Below, one piece after another: positions 10,150 through 22,295 of a DNA stretch of 64,000 nucleotides. The stretch lies in assembly GCA_014607495.2 (NCBI GenBank), contig CP053157.1, positions 8,308,001-8,372,000 on the forward strand, read 5' to 3'. This stretch comes from Carposina sasakii. Its lineage: Eukaryota > Arthropoda > Insecta > Lepidoptera > Carposinidae. How positions within the stretch are numbered: the first letter of the stretch is position 1; each line of letters begins with the position of its first letter. Made by a program: the position numbers and the translations under genes. The notes beneath the pieces are model-generated. The model saw only the letters and a list, made by a program, of their open reading frames with translations. It had not been told where the DNA came from and did not search any database.

Positions 10150-11070
10150 ATGTCACAATTAAGAAATAACTTGAAAATAACCCAAAGGTAATGTTACCTT
10201 TCTCATCCGTCAAGCGGTTTCTACCGATGATATAAGTATCTATACAAAACATTCACACACCCGTGCTATGCATAAATTAGAAAAAAATTACCATACCGCT
10301 GTCGGGTAAAGCTGTACTGTTTAAATTTTGAGTTACATATACAAGTTTTGCAATAACATCATAATATTACCTACTTTAGAATTTTCAAATGGTCCTAAAT
10401 AAATAAAACCCAAACTATTATGCAATAGTCGTATATTTTGCACAAAAGTCCCTCATCTGTGCTTACTTCACCTACATCTGTATTTATTATATTATCCACA
10501 ATAGTACGTTTACATATTATATAAAGGGTGTATGAAGCTTAATTAGGCAATCGTAGTTTATGTGTACCTATTTTCATTATTATAATAGCCAATTAGGAAA
10601 AGAGGACTGTGATAATCAATTTGCTTACACATCGACTAGGCCATGCGGTATAAGCTATTACGGTATAAGGTATAAGCTATTATGGCTTACATTTAACTCT
10701 ACTCTTTATGAACAAACATTGTTAGAACCTCCTTGCATCTGTTGGTCTTGGATCCACTAATTCATGTGTAAGCTGTAACATAACACACATAAATGGGCGG
10801 TTACCTCGCCTAGAATCAAACCCAAACGTAATACATAGAATAGAATGGGAAGATGATATAACAAATATTTATATAATTTACAGCCTTAGCTAATGACTTA
10901 ATACGATTCATTACTAGTTTTTACTAGAAAATATGTAAACTTTTTATATAGCAAACGAAAGGGCTTACGATACTCGTATAATGTCAAATGACACAATATA
11001 ACCACTACCAGTAAAATCACGCGGTAAGGCATCTAACTTTAATATTTCCTGCAAATAATACTAAAACGAT
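10150..11070. other. No gene recognised
   Basis: AT-rich DNA. A local duplication around GGTATAAGCTATTA (about 10647-10682) is the only structure noticed. Confidence 0.5.
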
Positions 11071-11207
11071 TTCTAACAATTCCGTATTGGACGTGTTGAG
11101 AACAATAGCACGATTACGGTCCTAATTGTTTTGCTAAAGAGACAATAATTGCGAGCAAATATTATGGTCATAGTCTGCCATCGTGCTGCATGCGCCGATG
11201 TAATTAG
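11071..11207 (+). repeat. Dispersed repeat H, copy 1
   Basis: About 137 bp. It is closely related to the reverse complement of 41436-41557. Shared blocks include CAATAGCACGATTACG, CTAATTGTTTTGCTAAAGAG and GCCATCGTGC. No coding sequence and no terminal inverted repeats seen. It could be a MITE fragment or a duplicated non-coding element. Confidence 0.75.
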
Positions 11208-13204
11208 ATTCGCGCTTCCCTGGCTGGCAACGACCGCAGATAAAGCTAACCTGGTTTTATTTACTTTACACACGAATCTGTACAGACTTGGCGCAAATAA
11301 AAGATGCAGGGAACTGCTCCTATATCTGTTACCAATTTTAGCGAAAGGTATTGTTTGCAAATTGTTAGTGGTTTAGGGAGGTATAAATAGAAAATAAATG
11401 TAATGAAACTGAAATAACCACCATTTTCTCATAGTCTACATATATATGTAGATCGTAGGTCATATGACCTCCTCTTAGAACGAATTTTCTTTTATAGAGA
11501 TCCAGTATGAAGCCTAGAATTAAACTCTTCGTTAGTAACTGACTAACAGACAAAGCACAGCTGAGACTACCTATTGCGCGAAACTAGCAAGAAGAATTCG
11601 GACATGCATGTTTCTTCAGGAGTGAAGGGAAGCACTATGACACGATTTCCCGAAATTCTCACGAAAACGCCAAAAACGGGTATTCTGAGATTAACTTGGT
11701 CGAAACGGCTGTATTCCAAAAGGGGCAAAAGCAGAAAAGTTGCCTATCTACGGCAAGTGCGGAGGAGAAAAATGCAAATCAAATATCCAAATGTAACGAA
11801 AGCCACGGATGAGTACAAATATATTGTATTACCCCATAACAATTACAACTTTTGGCATTAATATAGTGCATAGAGACGAAGTTGTGGGAGGTCGCTTGTA
11901 TAAATAAACGTAAGCCCCTACAAAGTCGCGTTTAAACCGAACTAATGTGTAGTCTGGCGATGCAGTTAAATAGTGCTAGATTACCTTCCGAGTATTTTCC
12001 TTATATGATCTCGATTATAGGCTTTACTATGTTATTTACATACAACATTGAAAAAAATTGCAATATGGTATTACTTTTCAGAAATGATGAATTTAGTATT
12101 TGTGATCATACTATTGGCAGTTGTTTTAATTATTATTCAAGAATAATTAAATGTCAGGACTACATACGCCCTATTATTTGTGGTAATATAAGATAAGATG
12201 CTCATTGAGTCTTATTAGAAGTGAACAAGTTCTTCATATATTTTTAATATGATACATCTGTTCATAATAACCAGTAATTTGCCGAAAAACGTAGACCTAT
12301 TTTTCGTTTCAATAATTTTTCCTCTGAGAAAGTTGCTTTTACTTTTAAAATGTAAACAATTTTGCTTTTCTGGGAATCCTCAAGAGAATAGGCGCTGTAT
12401 TGAGATGCGTGAGTTCTTTATCGAGCCGCGCGAGGCACGTGTCCACTGGTTCGGAAATATTCCAATCCTGTGTGTGTAACGAGATCTCACGCGGATCGCT
12501 CCGGGCGCCTCACCTTCTGCTACAGGAAGCTGTGTCAACCGATCTTGCTATATAATACTTGTATGTATATGTTGGGCGAAAGGAAATTGAGGACGCTTTC
12601 TATTATAGAAGAAATAATTGACAAATACTGTTGAAATAGGATACCATATTGCAAGATTATAGGTTGGTGAGAAAGTAAGTTTTGGTAGGTAGGTAGATAC
12701 ATTTTAAAAAGACTCTGTCGATTATATTTAAATAACTAGATATTACACGCATTAATATGCATGTAATTTAGTGCATTACAAAAGCATTACCGTTGCAGGC
12801 CACTTGAGAGAACACTGACTTCAGTTATTATACACTATTATCTCATCTGTTTAGGTATACTAACAATTAATATAACTCACCATGCGAAATTCACGAAAAT
12901 CGTGTTTTTATTTAAATTTAGCATTTGCACACCCTAATAAACGTTCTCCCAAAAAAGTGTTTCGCTGGTTTTTTATTCGTTTTTTATAAAGACGCCGTAA
13001 AAGTGTGTACCTCCTGAAGATAAGGAAGTTATACGACATCATCTCGAACTGTGGCAATCCATCTCCTGTAATTGCATTATACTCGGAGTGCGTCGCGAAC
13101 GAACGACTTGCTAGTTATGATTTCTTCAATATCGATGTTTGACACTCTCAAAGTAAATTATAAGTAAACTTTGATATAGAGACACAGTTTGTTTTATCGC
13201 TTAC
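11208..13204. other. No gene recognised; GC-rich patch at about 12405-12545
   Basis: Mostly AT-rich. An open frame at 11574-11861 is basic and shows no family motif. Part of it (GATTTCCCGAAATTCTCACG) resembles a stretch at 14810-14840, so it is probably repeat-derived. The GC-rich patch near 12405-12545 is not like any repeat I recognise and has no long open frame. Confidence 0.45.
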
Positions 13205-13300
13205 TAGCTGTTGCCCGCGACTTCTTATGCGTGGAGTGCAGAATGTATTTTCTCCATACTCCCAATTATATTTATAGAAAATTGCAAGAAGATTTGTCGA
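13205..13300 (-). mobile_element. Helitron-like 3' end fragment
   Basis: ACTAGCTGTTGCCCGCGACTTC read on the minus strand is a Helitron-like terminus: a GC-rich hairpin remnant, then CTAG and a flanking T. It resembles the ends at 16452, 47871 and 58425. The hairpin is degraded and the 5' TC end cannot be placed, so the inner limit is approximate. Confidence 0.5.
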
Positions 13301-13654
13301 GCAAATAAAGTCAAGAGGTAACAAATTTAATTTCGCATTTAAAAATTAGTTGTAATGAAATATTTTTTAAATAAAATTTTCTATTTAGTGCCAGCCAAAA
13401 GGGTAACTTGAGAAAGTGTTTATTTAGTCTCCGTAGAGTTTTAAAGATACATGCCGACAAAAAATGCCGTAGCTCTTTTTAGGTCCGATGAGTTACATCC
13501 AACATGACAATAACATGTAATAAAGCACATACTAATATCATTATACGGGCTGCATCTATGCGGATATGTTTACCAAAATGCCCATAAAGCTTTTAGTAAA
13601 TAACGCGGATAAAATCCGATTCATTTTGTACGATATAAGCTGTGGTGGACTGAA
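13301..13654. other. No feature recognised
   Basis: AT-rich DNA without supported features. Confidence 0.5.
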
Positions 13655-13835
13655 AGTGACTGGTTTCGCCGTGCAGCCACATTTTTCATTTGTGCGGGCG
13701 AACGGATTTTATAGGTGGTTTTTCACGTCCGCAGATATGCGACTCCATTTCCGGATTTTCACTCCCGCAGTTTGACGCACCGTACATTACCTGTCGGGCG
13801 CACGCTCCAGCGTTTACGCATTCCAAACCGGCCAA
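13655..13835 (+). repeat. Dispersed repeat F, copy 1
   Basis: Contains CGGATTTTATAGGTGG, TTTTTCACGTCCGCAGATAT and CTCCATTTCCGGATTTTCA. It is clearly related to the reverse complement of 36640-36815. It is repetitive non-coding DNA of a kind common in lepidopteran genomes. The overlapping open frames at 13566-14044 are by-products of this repeat. Confidence 0.7.
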
Positions 13836-16132
13836 GCAAAGCTCCAATTCCCAATATTCCTGTCACAGCTAAATTATTACAAGCCGACGTTGTTTACACG
13901 AATCGTCACATTGTTAACCACATATTGACAAACATTATCTCGGGTACGGTAGTGTTAAGACAAAAGGACAAATTTTGGTTAATTAAATTCCACTGTCGGG
14001 CTTTCGGAACCCAGTGTCTCGAGGAGCCCGTCACGGCTTCTTGAACAAAGTAAAGCCTTATCAACGCGCTAGTTCCCGCCCCTACCTCTCTCCCTTCATA
14101 CCCACCTCTGTCGAAGATTAATGCTCGTCTAATGAATCAGCTACCGTGACAAATCAGGGCCCAAATGGATAAAGCCTTTCAGACTTGCGGCTACAATAAA
14201 TTAGATTATATTTTGCGACTTCTCATTTTGTTTAACCATCTGTATATAATATTTTACACAATATTTCAATATGGAATATGCGAGGAAAACTATTATTATC
14301 TTAAAAATACTTAGTATATTTCCACGTTTCTAGAAAAGCGTTGATGCGTAAATGCAACAATACGGGCGGTAAGTATTCACAGTCAGCGGGGCTTCCCCGT
14401 CCTTTGTCGCTGTAGCTGGAGGCAAGGCGACACTTCCCTGACTAATGCTCTTAAAAGCGTTTGAGTGTTCTATGTGTTGAAGAGACGAGCTGTATTACAA
14501 AATTGACAGTTTAATAGACAATAGCCACAGAAATACCGCTCGACGGGCTTATGTCTGACTCCGAATGTTCTAATTAATGCTTAGTGCCATGAGTAATTTT
14601 GCGGTGAATTATGCTAAAGGATCTACCTGGTTTGATATTAAAATAATATAAGACTTTCCATAGTCTGCCATCAAAGTAGTTCTAGTTTTTCTGGGTTATT
14701 CTAGCTTTCAAGATAATTAATAGGTACAGATAATGCTCAGCCGGAAGTGTGAGTTTAGAAAGCTAAAATTTGGAAAGTTTCTGGAGTGTTGGGAAAGTAC
14801 CCAAAAAAAGGATTCCCGATATTCCCACGGAAACAGGAAAAACAGGCGCATGAGTACCTACATCAGCTAATATGTTTGTCTATTAGATTTTCACATTGAA
14901 ACGATTTATCAGATTATTATTAACTTTACCTAAGTAGGTATATTCGAAACGGTAGAACTGGTTGATATTTATCCATTAATTAATATCGTCGGATGTTATA
15001 CCGGATAATCCCAATCTCTTGACCGACTAAGGTACAAAGTTATAATATTGTCAACGAGTACTTGAAACTATATGCAATTTCTATTACATAAAAAGAGCTA
15101 AGAATAAACCATTTGTAAAATACAAGTAATACAAAATTAGTCTAATTACGTTATTAGAGACCACAAAGCACTGTTCCCATGTAGATTTTATGTTTGATAC
15201 ATTTTACATATTACGTGGTTATTAGTTTTAACAAGTCATTACGGTAATCGGCATCATAATTTTTGTTTGACAACTACTATGAAATAAAAACGTTGTTAAA
15301 CTGTTTTAAGAGACAATCATTCACCAATTAATAAAGGAGCCTTCTTATTGGTTAGACTGCTGTACGATTCGAGTACTGCATGGAGGTCAGCTTTTTGTCG
15401 TAATATACGAACATCATCTCATAATGGTTTGGTTTACTGAATTTCGAAATAGAAATGAATCATAGAATATTGAATGTAGAAAATCACTCACCCCGCTTGA
15501 AACATGGTGAGTCATGGAGTGCTCATTTCGAGATGGTGCTGTCGATCTCAACGAGATCTGAATTAGCAACTTCGGTAAAGTTGAGGATTAATGAATTATG
15601 ATATTTAATATTATCTCTAAAACACTTTCAAGTAAGTTTTAATGAACGGTCCCGGTCTGTTGGTCTCGGGGATTTAGAAATTTGTAACTTAAAAATACTG
15701 ATGTGATTATATCATATCTGAAGCGTTTTATAAATTTAGTTTTATAAACCGAATTATAATAATAAATCAAACATGGAAAAACGCGGGTTTTTTAATTCAA
15801 CGCTAAACATACAAACACATGACATAATATATAACTATCAATGTTTATGTTTAAAAACATACAGATGAATTGATAACCTCTCCTTTTTGAAGTCGGTTGA
15901 TAAATGCGTTACAATATCCTTCATAGTGTTACCATAATAAAATATGAAAGCACTCGCTGTTTATATCCTCATACCTACTACTGAATAATTCTAAGCGCTT
16001 ACGGCAGATAAGCTCAGCAAGACTCAAGGAAATATGTGAGTCGTTTTCATTGTGCCATACAAGGACGAGATTCAGATGCCTCTCAGGAAACGGGAAGCTC
16101 TTAATACGTTTGCCTTAAATAGAAAACCGTCA
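13836..16132. other. No gene recognised
   Basis: AT-rich DNA with a modestly GC-rich patch at 14385-14445. The stretch 15865-15900 (CTCCTTTTTGAAGTCGGTTG) is the reverse of a GACTTCAAAAAGGAG-type lepidopteran repeat also represented at about 44627. No coding features. Confidence 0.5.
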
Positions 16133-16230
16133 CTTTAGCCGGCTGCCGTATATAAACTAGCGCTCTACCATTTATCCAAAAATGCACAAGAAAAGCAATT
16201 TCAGCGCGTATTTCGACAGCCGGCTAAATT
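16133..16230. other. Inverted repeat able to form a hairpin
   Basis: TTTAGCCGGCTGCCG at 16134 is the near-perfect inverse of CGACAGCCGGCTAAA at 16214-16228. The stem is about 15 bp with one mismatch and the intervening sequence is about 65 nt. The arms are GC-rich in an AT-rich context. It could be the remains of a small MITE or a transcribed hairpin; nothing else identifies it. Confidence 0.6.
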
Positions 16231-16451
16231 AAATCTTTCGTTCTATTTCTATGAAACCACAGAAAGAAGTCGTATATCATTGCTTTGGCGAAGATTTAAT
16301 TTTCTGATAAGTAAACTATTATTTCAACTGATAAGTGTTTAATTAAAGTTAATTATATTTTATCTGAAGGTACATATTGTTATAAAAATTTTGCACTAAA
16401 TAGCCTGGTGTTAACGATTAACATGAACAATAGTTTAATCTATATATATTA

Positions 16452-16674
16452 CTAGTAGACGCCCGCGACTTCGTCCGCGTAGATTGCAAAAAAACAAATC
16501 GTGATAAAAATATTTTCCCGGGATTAAAAGTAGCCTATGTGTTAATCTAAGATGTCAGTTAACTCCATACCAAATTTGATTAAAATCGCTCCAGCCGTTT
16601 TTACGTGAATAAGTAACAAACATCCATCCATCCATGCATACTTACAAAGTTTTGCGTTAATAAAATTAGTAAGA
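16452..16674 (-). mobile_element. Helitron-like non-autonomous element (Lep1-type)
   Basis: Minus-strand element starting 5' TCTTACTAATTTTATTAACG at 16674. It ends with the hairpin CGCGGACGAAGTCGCGGGCG and CTAG at 16452. The base before the 5' TC is A and the base after CTAG is T, the insertion context expected for Helitrons. The internal GTATGGAGTTAACTGACA-like text matches the copy at 47634. It is 223 bp and carries no helicase, so it is non-autonomous. The name Lep1 is from memory of lepidopteran Helitron literature. Confidence 0.85.
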
Positions 16675-18186
16675 TTTGTATAACGTTTATTGCTGAACCT
16701 ACCTACTTTATCTACCATATCTACCTATATTATCACGTGATGACTGTCAGACATGTGTCTACGTACATTGATGTACCTATTTACGAATATGACAATTTGT
16801 GTAGTTTACTGAAAGTACATAAAATAAACAATATTACCTTGTTCTAAAATCTTTCCCGCTTCAAGTTTTAAGTTGTGGAAACTAAAGTTTGTTTACGCAA
16901 TATTAAAGTTGTGTGATCTCCTGGAATATTATACTAGTTTTACTAACTTTGAGAAAACATTCGTTTCTAGATGTTCAGCCAGAAGTTGTGTGAACGTAAT
17001 ATGTGGTGATGAACAAACTCACGGTTTACTATTTTCACGTACCGAACAAATCCAAACATCTTGGTCAAGATAAACGGAATTCAGAGACTGGGCTTAGTTT
17101 TACTTTAATATTAATTTGCGTTTTTGCCACCGAATGTTCTTTTGTGCCGGGTCCAAAGCCACATACCACGACGCGGACATACTATAATGGCATCGACTAA
17201 CTAGTTCACGCTGTACTTCTCTCTACTACCTGAAACTAGCCAATGCAAATCGCAGCACACCTGCATAGAACTCGCAGGATGTATCAGTTTTCGCGACAGG
17301 AACAACTCGCCACAATGAGCTCGTGCAGTTCTGTTATCGGCGGACAATCGCGGCTGCCTGAATACACAATATGCGGAACGAGAACTAAATCTGTTGCTAC
17401 AGTTAAAGTCCATTATACGAATACTATAAATGTACGGCATAGGAGACAGTTTCTTCTATTATGTGATAGTGTTAAACTTACAACTGTATTTGTGGACGTA
17501 TTTTACTAGATTATCAAATGTTACCAAATTTTCGGTAAACAGTGAGTAATATATCCTGTCCAAAAACAATTGGCTTTGAAGGTGTTAACACCTGGGCCCA
17601 GGGCTCCAGGAGCAAGTCGCCGTCTGCTTTATACCTCTGTTCGACACTTTTCTATGTAGAATGTAGATGGTTAGAGACATCGTAACGAAAACTGAGTAGG
17701 TAAACGTGAATATAATTTCTGTGGGGATTTGAAGTGCAAAATGAAAATGTAGTAAATGTACCTTAGTGCTATTTTCATTGTTTAGTATGTCAGTTATTAT
17801 GAAGACGATAATTACTTAGACGATAGGGTAAACACGATCTATCCATTAAAGCCACTTTATTTATCAACTCAGAACCAAAGGAAGTTTTCGTAACAATGCC
17901 TCTAAAATCCAGGTTTTTTATCACCGACAACTGTGCCAGCATATGACAGAATGATATTTATAGGAATATGATCAGATTCTCTGAGCTGAACGCACACCTC
18001 AATTGTTAGGTATTTCATTATACACGGTACTCTGCCTAACTTGATTCAAACAGAAACTCCTCCCTCGCACATATTAAATTTTGCTGTCACGTAAAACACG
18101 TTACAGATTCAGTACCGCAGACACTCGCAGCTAATCCTCAACGAAGAATTTCATATTTCACCAGCAAATAAGTAGCGTGTTATCTC
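16675..18186. other. No gene recognised
   Basis: AT-rich DNA. Overlapping frames near 16873-17509 occur on both strands with no recognised motif. A GC-rich stretch at 17270-17370 and the patch CCTGGGCCCAGGGCTCCAGG at 17591 remain unexplained. Confidence 0.45.
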
Positions 18187-18306
18187 ATGTCAGACAGGTG
18201 TCGCATCGGCCTGAGTTCGTCTCTGTGCCAGGTGCGCATAAACGACGCACTAATCCGGCCCTGTCACGGCCCGATGTATGAACTGACGACGAGACGCCTT
18301 GAATAA
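18187..18306 (+). other. GC-rich island with a 39-codon open frame
   Basis: An ATG at 18187 opens 39 codons ending at TAA 18304-18306, inside a GC-rich patch (about 18185-18345) that contrasts with its AT-rich flanks. The frame begins MSDRCRIGLSSSLCQVRIN. A possible splice donor, CAG|GTGCGC, lies inside it. No family is recognised. It may be an exon fragment, a conserved non-coding element or chance. Confidence 0.2.
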
Positions 18307-19335
18307 TAGACCCGGCTCATGATATCACCGATGAAGAAATACAATGTGTTCGCTGCCTTGTGTAATTCCGGATTACAACTCTTTCACTTTAATTTAAAAT
18401 TGAACGAATACGAAGCTCAATTTATAATCATACATACGTGTAGGTAGTGTCTCTAAAGTTAAATTGAGTTGGTAAGTTGTTCAAATTGAAATCTCAACAG
18501 AACGGAAACTTTGTAAGAAGCAAAATATAATCGATACTGGCTAAAGTAAAAAGTTGTCCGTGCGACGCCTTTCATGTCTCAAAACGCCGGAGAACAATAG
18601 ACGGAGGTAAGGGGTCAAGAATCAATTTCCGCGACTCACTGTTCAGGTTATCTGTTAAAATATCGGCTACCTTTGAACATAAGATTTTTCTCATCAATAC
18701 TTAAAACAGCTTTAGATGATCCTTTTAAACTGGGTAAAATAAATTCAAGTGAAATAATAAATGGCATACCTACTTTGATCTTATTTAATTTCTTTGTTAT
18801 TATATTATAATGTATTATGAAGGTAGGCACATCTTAATGGACCTGATTATTTATTATAGGATCTACACTGCAAACTTTAGAACTCACTACGTCATTAAAT
18901 CTTGACTCGATTCCCTGGAGACTGCGTACATGTTAACGCAGTTTGTGTTAATGAAGAGACCCCAAGATGGCCGCGGAAGTGAGGTTAGTGTGTTTATTAT
19001 TCAGTTAGTGAAATATACACAGGTAATGCAAGCGATCCTCACAACATCCCTAGTGTATTAACTATGCAAAATATACTACAAAATGAATTTGCTGTTCGTT
19101 AGTCTAGCTAAAACTTCGAACTGGCTGAACCGATTTTACAGAATATGTTTGTATGCATACATACCGTATATAATATCTTTGTATGCATTTGAGTGGGTAG
19201 GTAAGGTATGGAATACATATGGGATAGATAGGAAGTGAGTCTTGTGATAGCTCTTTTACATTTTCTTTGCTGTATGTTTTATTATTCGGTTAGGTTAGGT
19301 TACGGTGAATTTCTGGGTAATGAAAATGTTATACA
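18307..19335. other. No gene recognised
   Basis: AT-rich DNA. At 19090-19140 the text GTTCGTTAGTCTAGCTAAAA and GGCTGAACCGATTTTA resembles the internal part of Helitron-like elements and is probably a fragment. Confidence 0.45.
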
Positions 19336-19506
19336 TACATACGGTAGTCTTCTCCAAATGGGTTAGATAGAACTGCAGGATCATGAAGGAGTTCCTACAG
19401 TCACGATTAGCTTAGCGGATCGCCTGAGAGAATGCCCGAGTCCCTTAGTCGCCTCTTACGACATACACCGAAGGAAACGCAGCTGATGTATTCTATGGAA
19501 GCCCCC
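19336..19506 (+). repeat. Dispersed repeat E, copy 2
   Basis: Sense-strand copy containing AATGCCCGAGTCCCTTAGTC, CTCTTACGACAT and CAGCTGATGTATTCTA, as in the copies at 20690 and 37455. Confidence 0.7.
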
Positions 19507-20689
19507 CTGTATGTGCAGGAAAATATTATGTTAATAGATAACTCAAGTTTTACTGAATTTTCTCGTACCTAACATAATGGAATTTACTTCAACTGCTGCA
19601 ACAGAAGTTGATCCGTATCTCTCTATATTATGGCGCAATCAATTATGAAGCAAAGTATCACTGAAGCGTAGTAAAAACAAAAGACAATAAAATAAATGGC
19701 CCTCGCTGAATTACCCCATCAAATAGCACTCGGCAACAATAGGTGCTTCTTGATGAATTATCAATTTTCTCTTTGTCACATGCCAAACAAAAACTGGCGA
19801 TGATCGTACCTGGGAGCGTTATCTTGGCAGAGACGTATGATCGTTATTTGTTCCTGTGTTTGATATGCCCTCTATGTGTAGGGCATCAATCAATCGCTGA
19901 CGACACTCGAATTCCGCGACGCTCACTCAATAGAATAAGACTTTTTTATGTTATTGCGTTGAGTTCAGCTAATGTTTGAACAAAGAACAGTTTAGTCTGG
20001 ACCCGTCGAGGTTTGGACAGTTTTGCAACTTTGTATTTTTAACTTTGCGAATTCGTTCCAGGTTTTCTCAAATTTTCCTGTCATGGGCTCAGAGTAATTT
20101 CTGGTCCATTATATGTATAAATCACACTTGCTCGACTGATTGGAAAATCAGAATGTTGCAATAATTGTAAATTTCTTTATCATTTTACTGTTGAAATGGA
20201 TGGATCATTCTCTTCTGATTTTTTTTTCTTCTATAATATGAGACGAATCGAAATATATTATGGAAGGAGCCATCTTCAGTAGGAACCCTAAGGTCATGCA
20301 TTTCTATGCATGTACCAACATAATTGTAGTATATTTTATCGCCTTTTATGAATGAATTATCTATTATTGACACTATAACATTTATTTTGTGTTGTAGCGT
20401 TAATAATAATGAATGCATACTGCAGAAATCAAATTTTAAAATAAAGATACATTAAAATTAGGATAATTTTGGAGTAATCACGTCGTTATGCGACGAACAC
20501 AATTACTTCTCCAACAGGATTTAACTAATATTCATCGTGTCATGTTCCCGAGCGTCTCCCTCGTGTATTGTACGTACTCGGTGCGAGCGATCAGACAAAG
20601 GTATAATCAAACACACATAGCATAAATAAATAAAGATACGTATGCCAGCTACCCGCATTGGGTGGGTTTTGCGGATATATACATACATA
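19507..20689. other. No gene recognised
   Basis: AT-rich DNA. Open frames at 19743-19979, 19976-20164 and 20185-20418 lack recognisable motifs. Confidence 0.5.
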
Positions 20690-20905
20690 TACAATACACA
20701 CGACTGTGTTCCTAAATAGGTGATACCAGAATTGCAAGATCGAGAAGGAGATACCTCAGCCACGGTTATCATAGAGGGGTGTAAAAGATCAGTGACTAGT
20801 TACTAGCTCGTAACCCGAGGGAATGCTCCCGAGTTCCACAGTCGACTCTTACAACATGCACGGAAAGAGAGACAGCTGATGTATTCTAGTGACGCGCCGC
20901 ATCGG
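20690..20905 (+). repeat. Dispersed repeat E, copy 3
   Basis: Contains GACTGTGTTCCTAAATAGG, GTCGACTCTTACAACATGCA and ACAGCTGATGTATTCTAGTG, ending CGCATCGGCAGGA. It is among the most complete copies of the family in the window. Confidence 0.75.
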
Positions 20906-21311
20906 CAGGATAAAAAATTTAATATAGAAAAGGCAATATGTATTGGAGGTTTGGGATCTTTCTAAGAAATACGCAGATTGATTTTAGAATATTACTCGTA
21001 TATTAAAGCACTTGGAAGACAAGACCGTTACTGCTTGAGAGACTAAAGGCAAGTGAGGCTGGCAAAGGAATATGTACACTTTTTATAAACTAAGTGTTTC
21101 ACCGTCTACCTTCCTTTTATTTTATGTTTATCAATATAGCTTCATATTAAAACATGATTAATTTTTGCAACACTTAAAAGGTGAATATATCAACAATATG
21201 TACTACTAAAATAATTTGTTGCACTTTGGCACCACAATACTCACTACGCCTTACCTCAAACTTACAACTATATTTTATTATTTATTTATTCATCTGTCAC
21301 TAATATATGCT
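20906..21311. other. No feature recognised
   Basis: AT-rich DNA without supported features. Confidence 0.5.
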
Positions 21312-21312
21312 A

Positions 21313-21545
21313 TACAGGATGTGGGTGAAATGCTGAATAAGTACCATTGTGTTGAGTTATACGACAGTGTTATTACTCGCAGGAAATGTATTTTTGATTT
21401 GATTTTCAGTGATCTGTGCTCTCCGCGCGAATTATATCGGGCGATCCTGTGACAAATTAAATAGGCTTATTGGCTATTGTGTGACACTGTGCTGTTTTTT
21501 TGGATCACTTGTAACTCTCCATTAAGGTTGATCAGTTATTTGAAA
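21313..21545 (+). mobile_element. MITE family I, copy 1 (truncated)
   Basis: Starts at a CAGGATGTGGGTGA end. It is closely related to the reverse complement of 40130-40366. Shared blocks are TTATTACTCGCAGGAAATG, TATCGGGCGATCCTGTGAC and AAATAGGCTTATTGG. Its far end is lost shortly before the foldback element at 21620. The 78-codon frame across it is a by-product. Confidence 0.75.
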
Positions 21546-21619
21546 TTTTGAAGGCATTTTTTTTGAAAACACATATTTTGGCTAATTATTATCTCATTAT
21601 CTAAGGCCTAATTAAACCA

Positions 21620-21986
21620 ACAAAAGGTGTTTTTTTGTGGCCACCTTTAACGAAGGGTAATTATTAATTAAGTTTATCAAAAAAAATGCTGGGAAAAAAA
21701 AAAATATTTTTTTTGAAAATTTTTTTTTAAATTCCTTGATCGTGCGAAATTTATAGTGTCTAGTGTTTATGTTAGTTTTTTTATAGACAGGTATTATTAT
21801 TTTTCGTGAAAAAACCCTGCTACGCGCGTCTATGTGCATTATGCAGAAACGCAGTCTAAAAACCCTAATATTTGGAAATGGAAACCAACACTTCTGCAAA
21901 GGTATGCTTCTATGGAGAAAAATGATCGTGATGATGAGGAGATTCCGTAGTTTTCGGAAAAATTTGACGACCAAAATCATCCTGTA
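21620..21986. mobile_element. Foldback MITE, family A, copy 3
   Basis: Shares ATGCTGGGAA, TGCGAAATTTATAGTGTCTA, GCGTCTATGTGCATT and the end TCCGTAGTTTTCGG with the element at 4932. It keeps a segment, GGTATGCTTCTATGGAGAAA, whose inverse is in the left arm of the 4932 element, so the two copies together show that the arms were once longer. Poly(A)/poly(T) runs fill the centre. The 155-codon minus-strand frame crossing it is Phe/Lys/Ile-rich and is an artefact of those runs. Confidence 0.8.
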
Positions 21987-22295
21987 ATAAAAAAATGTCG
22001 TCGAAAATTTTGGAATTTTCCTGCGGAAAATTTTGGAATTTTCAGTGTTTTCCGCATCAGAATCATGGTCTGAATTCATGGTATCAATTTTGCTTGGCTG
22101 TCACAAACATCCTGTATTTGCGAAGTTACCGTGTAAGAGTCGATTTTATCATAGATAGAATAGGCAATGCAATAAAATGGAGAAACAAATAAATAATTTA
22201 CAACTCAATGATGATATACAACAAATGACACGTAAAAGAGGAAAGCAAAAATCCGTAAATATAACAAAAGCAATCCCCGAAAATGGTGCGTCGCG

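Noticed and set aside
21612..22079. A 155-codon minus-strand frame
   Set aside because: Its Phe/Lys/Ile-rich composition comes from A/T runs inside a foldback MITE, and no domain is recognisable.
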